In this document: piece after piece, positions 11,760 to 14,320 of the stretch
How positions within the stretch are numbered: position 1 is the first letter of the stretch
Layout of the letters: the number at the start of each line of letters is the position of its first letter
NCBI GenBank assembly: GCA_023267515.1
Contig: JAHFNF010000003.1
Coordinates: 1 to 14,320 of the forward strand
Reading direction: 5' to 3'
Origin: Candidatus Nomurabacteria bacterium
Lineage (GTDB): Bacteria > Patescibacteriota > Minisyncoccia > Phycocordibacterales > UBA9973
DNA length: 14,320 nucleotides
The notes under the pieces: generated by a model
The model's database searches: none
What the model was told of the DNA's origin: nothing
What the model saw: the letters and a program-made list of their open reading frames with translations, nothing else
Program-made: the position numbers and the translations under genes

Positions 11760-12788
11760 GTGAATAAAAGAGCCTTGTATTGCTTGGTAGTGATCGCTGT
11801 CATTTTTGGTAACAGCTGTTTATTTACGAGCAGGGCTCTTGCTGAAAGTAATAGCTTAGAGCTTTATTCCGGCCCAATCCGACATATTTTTTTTCATAGT
11901 TTGATTATCTACCCCGAAAAAGCAAAGTCTGACGTAAAAAACGCGGATGGCTATAAAAATAATATGATCACAGTAAAACAATTCAAGACTATCCTCGGAG
12001 AGCTTTACGCTAATAATTTTATTTTGATTGACTCTCAAAGCCTTTATTCATTCAATGCAGATGGAAAGCTAAAACGGAACACCCTCTATCTACCGAAGGG
12101 TAAAAAACCTTTGATTCTATCACTGGACGACCTAAGCTACTATTCTTATATGCGAAATGGCGGTTTTGCTCACAGGCTCGTGCTAGATGGAGACATAGTA
12201 AAAACAGAAGTGATTATTCCGGATGGAAATAAAATAATTACCGACGATGGCGACGTAGTGCCGATAGTGGACGCATTTGTAAAAGAGCACCCGGACTTTT
12301 CACAAAATAACGCAAAAGGAATTATCGGGGTTACTGGGTTTCAGGGTATTTTAGGTTACCGCACTCAACTAAAAAGCACGAAAAGGGACGCGGACATAAA
12401 GGCGGTCCTGCCAGTAGTGGAATCCCTAAAAAAATCAGGTTGGATATTTGCCAATCACAGCTTTTCGCACGACAAAATATTTTTAACGGACAAAATCTCT
12501 TCCCTCCAACTAGCGGACGATATTTCTCGCTGGAAAAGCCAAGTGGAACCTCTGGTTGGTCCCACAAATATCTTTATCGGTCCCTTTGGAGAAGTTTTTA
12601 AAGAAGGAGATCCTAGAAGAAAAGAGCTTATTGACGCGGGTTTTAATGTCTTATATGGAGTAGGAATGGATGGCTATACAAAATTTTTTGACAATCACTT
12701 TGTGATGAACCGGGCAGATATTGACGGTTACCGCCTCTCCCACAACCCAAAAACTCTTTATAAATTATTTGGCATTGTGCAGAATTAA
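11760..12788 (+). CDS. Secreted polysaccharide deacetylase-like protein (CE4/NodB fold)
   Basis: 342 aa, exported. The Sec signal peptide (1-28) ends in SRALA-E. CE4-type motifs: LILSLDDL (118-125) in place of TFDD, supplying the Asp pair; ANHSFSH (231-237) as the metal-binding HSxxH motif; and IGPFGE (273-278) in place of RxPY/G. CE4 enzymes use a metal to deacetylate peptidoglycan or other N-acetyl sugars, so a role in envelope remodelling or lysozyme resistance is likely. A long insert lies between motifs 1 and 2 (about 126-230), and the Arg of motif 3 is missing, so activity is not assured. The start is GTG, 7 nt after TATAAT. It ends at a bidirectional terminator facing the small membrane protein. 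Confidence 0.8.
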   Translation: MNKRALYCLVVIAVIFGNSCLFTSRALAESNSLELYSGPIRHIFFHSLIIYPEKAKSDVKNADGYKNNMITVKQFKTILGELYANNFILIDSQSLYSFNADGKLKRNTLYLPKGKKPLILSLDDLSYYSYMRNGGFAHRLVLDGDIVKTEVIIPDGNKIITDDGDVVPIVDAFVKEHPDFSQNNAKGIIGVTGFQGILGYRTQLKSTKRDADIKAVLPVVESLKKSGWIFANHSFSHDKIFLTDKISSLQLADDISRWKSQVEPLVGPTNIFIGPFGEVFKEGDPRRKELIDAGFNVLYGVGMDGYTKFFDNHFVMNRADIDGYRLSHNPKTLYKLFGIVQN

Positions 12789-12832
12789 TTTTTTATATAC
12801 TACCTCGTTCTGGATATAAAAGGTACTAAAAG

Positions 12833-12883
12833 AAATCCCCGGACAATTCACAATAAATTGTGATAATCCGGGGATTTAATTTT
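12833..12883. terminator. Bidirectional terminator between convergent genes
   Basis: AAATCCCCGGA/TCCGGGGATTT (12833-12843/12867-12877) forms 11 perfect bp, with an inner TCACAA/TTGTGA hairpin (12848-12853/12858-12863). Flanking T-rich tract on the plus side and A-rich tract before the stem let it serve both strands. Its right edge overlaps the stop codon of the minus-strand gene. Confidence 0.8.
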
Positions 12884-13118
12884 GCTCATAATAGCCTTTG
12901 TGCTTATTGTAAGCAAAAACAAAAAACAACAAGCTGGCCGCAGTAGCAAAACCAATGATACAGCCAAAAATAAAGAAATTCATTTTAACCTCATCTGAAT
13001 ACGAATCTCTGGATAAGATTACCTTTACAGTTAAAATATAAGTTATTAGAAAAATAGCGCAGGAAAAGAAAACTCTTTGCGCTTTTCTTAAAAGAGATAA
13101 GGAGTTGGGAGTTTTCAT
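12876..13118 (-). CDS. Small two-helix membrane protein, hypothetical
   Basis: 80 aa with two membrane spans (about 16-35 and 47-69), a basic N-terminus (LRKAQR) and a short charged loop (37-45) between them. The C-terminus NKHKGYYEQN is polar. By the positive-inside rule both ends are probably cytoplasmic. No family recognised. It converges on the deacetylase-like gene at the shared terminator and is divergent from glmU across 125 bp. A TATAAA (minus strand, about 13136-13131) lies 12 nt before the ATG. The frame has good membrane character and a terminator at its end, so I think it is real, though small. Confidence 0.62.
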   Translation of the reverse strand: MKTPNSLSLLRKAQRVFFSCAIFLITYILTVKVILSRDSYSDEVKMNFFIFGCIIGFATAASLLFFVFAYNKHKGYYEQN

Positions 13119-13229
13119 AACTTTAAGTTTTTATATTGTTAGACTCATATGTGGAGAACTATCGTTGTCTCATTTATATTACCACTAATAACCAAGCAAA
13201 TATAGAGTGGAAATTATTTTATTTAAGCG

Positions 13230-13235
13230 TATAAT
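13230..13235 (+). promoter_or_regulatory. Leaderless -10 box of the glmU-like gene
   Basis: TATAAT ends 8 nt before ATG 13244. No Shine-Dalgarno. No clear -35 hexamer. Confidence 0.6.
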
Positions 13236-13243
13236 CCTCAAAC

Positions 13244-14002
13244 ATGTCTAATACAGGAAAAACAAAAATAGTAATCCTAGCGGCCGGGCACGGTAAAAGA
13301 ATGCAGAGCGAGTTACCGAAAGTGCTTTTGCAAGTGAAGGGAAAATCAATGGTAAGTATGTTGCTTAAAAATGTGCAGGATTCCAAGGTGGACGAAAGAC
13401 CTGTCATTATAGTAGGACAAAAAAAAGAGCAGGTAATGGCGGAATTGGGTGACAAATATGACTATGCTATCCAAGATGAACAGCTTGGCACAGGGCACGC
13501 AGTAATGTGCGCAAAAGACTATTTAAAAAATGCCGAGCAAGTAATTGTCCTTTACGGTGACCAGCCCTTTACGAGCGCAAAGACAATAAGAGAATTAACG
13601 CATATTCACTCAAAATCCAGCAAGAACATTACAATGGCGACTGTGAGAGTGCTAGATTTTTTAGACTGGCGCGCCTGCTTTGCAAATTTTTCAAGAGTCA
13701 TTAGAGGTCAAAATGGGAAAATAATAAAGACCGTGGAAAATAAGGACGCAACGGAGGAAGAAAAAAAGATAACCGAGGTTAATCCCTGTTATTTTTGCTT
13801 TGACGCAGACTGGCTCTGGGAAAACTTGGAAAAGGTAAAAAACAATAATACGCAAAAAGAATACTACCTTACTGACTTGATAAAGATCGCCACTGAGGAA
13901 AAAATTGAAATTGAATCCATAGAAATTGACCCTCACGAGGCTCTCGGCGCAAATAGTAAAGAAGAGCTTGAAGTATTGGAAAGATTTGCACCTAATATTT
14001 AA
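13244..14002 (+). CDS. glmU: UDP-GlcNAc pyrophosphorylase, single-domain GlmU N-terminal type
   Basis: Catalyses GlcNAc-1-phosphate + UTP to UDP-GlcNAc, the precursor of peptidoglycan. Seen: the nucleotidyltransferase signature LAAGHGKRM (12-20) with LPKVL (24-28); uridine-binding EQLGTGHAVM (79-88); metal-site GDQP (105-108); ENKDATEEE (165-173, like EHKDATDEQ of E. coli); and KEYYLTDLI (205-213). At 252 aa it ends just after this domain. The left-handed beta-helix acetyltransferase half of bifunctional GlmU (about 456 aa) is absent, and the stop is followed at once by the next promoter. GlcN-1-P acetylation must come from another gene, salvage or host supply. Another UDP-sugar pyrophosphorylase function is possible, but the motifs favour GlmU. 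Confidence 0.88.
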   Translation: MSNTGKTKIVILAAGHGKRMQSELPKVLLQVKGKSMVSMLLKNVQDSKVDERPVIIVGQKKEQVMAELGDKYDYAIQDEQLGTGHAVMCAKDYLKNAEQVIVLYGDQPFTSAKTIRELTHIHSKSSKNITMATVRVLDFLDWRACFANFSRVIRGQNGKIIKTVENKDATEEEKKITEVNPCYFCFDADWLWENLEKVKNNNTQKEYYLTDLIKIATEEKIEIESIEIDPHEALGANSKEELEVLERFAPNI

Positions 14003-14011
14003 TTTTTAACG

Positions 14012-14017
14012 TATAAT
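14012..14017 (+). promoter_or_regulatory. Leaderless -10 box of the glutamate dehydrogenase gene
   Basis: TATAAT ends 6 nt before ATG 14024, directly after glmU. No Shine-Dalgarno. Confidence 0.65.
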
Positions 14018-14023
14018 AACTGT

Positions 14024-14320
14024 ATGCAAAACCCATTTCAAAATGCGATGCACCAACTTGATAAAGTCGTAGAGGTAACGAAAGGAAAATTCGGTGCTGT
14101 ATTTATTTCAAGGCTTCGCCAGCCAGACCGAGACATTAGAATCTCTATTCCAGTAAAGATGGACGACGGCCGAATGGAAATATTTGAAGGCTACCGCGTG
14201 GAATACAACAATGCGCTCGGGCCATACAAAGGGGGTATCCGCTACCACCACGATACTGAGATAAACGAAGTAAAGGCACTTGCTTTTTGGATGGCTATTA
14301 AATGCGCTGTAGCAGGCATT
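14024..14320 (+). CDS. gdhA: Glutamate dehydrogenase family protein (5' part; runs off the window)
   Basis: Only the first 99 residues are present. GPYKGGIRYH (66-75) and EVKALAFWMAIKCAVAGI (82-99) are the conserved substrate-binding region of Glu/Leu/Phe/Val dehydrogenases, with substrate-binding K69 and K93. IRISIPVKMDDGRMEIFEGYRVEYN (39-63) fits the N-terminal dimerisation domain. The enzyme interconverts glutamate and 2-oxoglutarate plus ammonia using NAD(P). Glutamate is the most likely substrate, but the cofactor domain and specificity residues lie beyond the window. The start ATG at 14024 is 6 nt after TATAAT. Confidence 0.9.
   Translation, partial: MQNPFQNAMHQLDKVVEVTKGKFGAVFISRLRQPDRDIRISIPVKMDDGRMEIFEGYRVEYNNALGPYKGGIRYHHDTEINEVKALAFWMAIKCAVAGI

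Overview
The window looks like chromosome from an ultra-small bacterium of the Candidate Phyla Radiation (Patescibacteria, probably Paceibacteria/Parcubacteria). This placement is inferred from low GC, short intergenic gaps, almost no Shine-Dalgarno sites, tRNA genes without encoded CCA, and the compact rpsU-ybeY-ftsA-ftsZ-trxB run. No 16S rRNA gene is present to confirm it.

Layout. Positions 1-594 hold the 5' two thirds of mreB (minus strand), divergent from priA (631-2553), whose ATPase motifs have decayed. A membrane-anchored Cys/Trp/Gly-rich protein (2585-3157, minus) converges on priA. Next is a cell-division and translation block: rpsU, ybeY, ftsA (overlapping ybeY by 92 nt), ftsZ and an AhpF-like thioredoxin reductase, closed by tRNA-Ser(CGA). 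Positions 7344-7657 contain no gene, but they hold a promoter, a 14-bp long-range stem, a hairpin and a strong terminator, so a structured RNA is likely. dinB (7655-8848, minus) faces a DUF4286-like gene. Then come a hairpin/terminator cluster, a ~100-nt candidate small RNA (about 9420-9522) and tRNA-Glu(UUC).

The 3' end of tRNA-Glu opens a remarkable run of seven consecutive inverted repeats (9628-9809). The first captures the tRNA acceptor strand, and the run contains partial copies of the tRNA 3' end. Beyond it lies an accessory segment: a 7-TM PQ-loop-like protein, a charged cytosolic protein, a secreted Bacteroidota-like protein with a hairpin leader, a polysaccharide-deacetylase-like protein and a small 2-TM protein. 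Housekeeping genes return with a single-domain GlmU uridyltransferase and the start of glutamate dehydrogenase.

The most general signal is regulatory. In most transcription units the -10 hexamer (TANNNT-like) ends only 6-8 nt before the start codon, with no Shine-Dalgarno, so these mRNAs are predicted to be leaderless. The strongest candidates for something undescribed are the tRNA-Glu hairpin array, the 7380-7655 RNA and the motif-less PriA.
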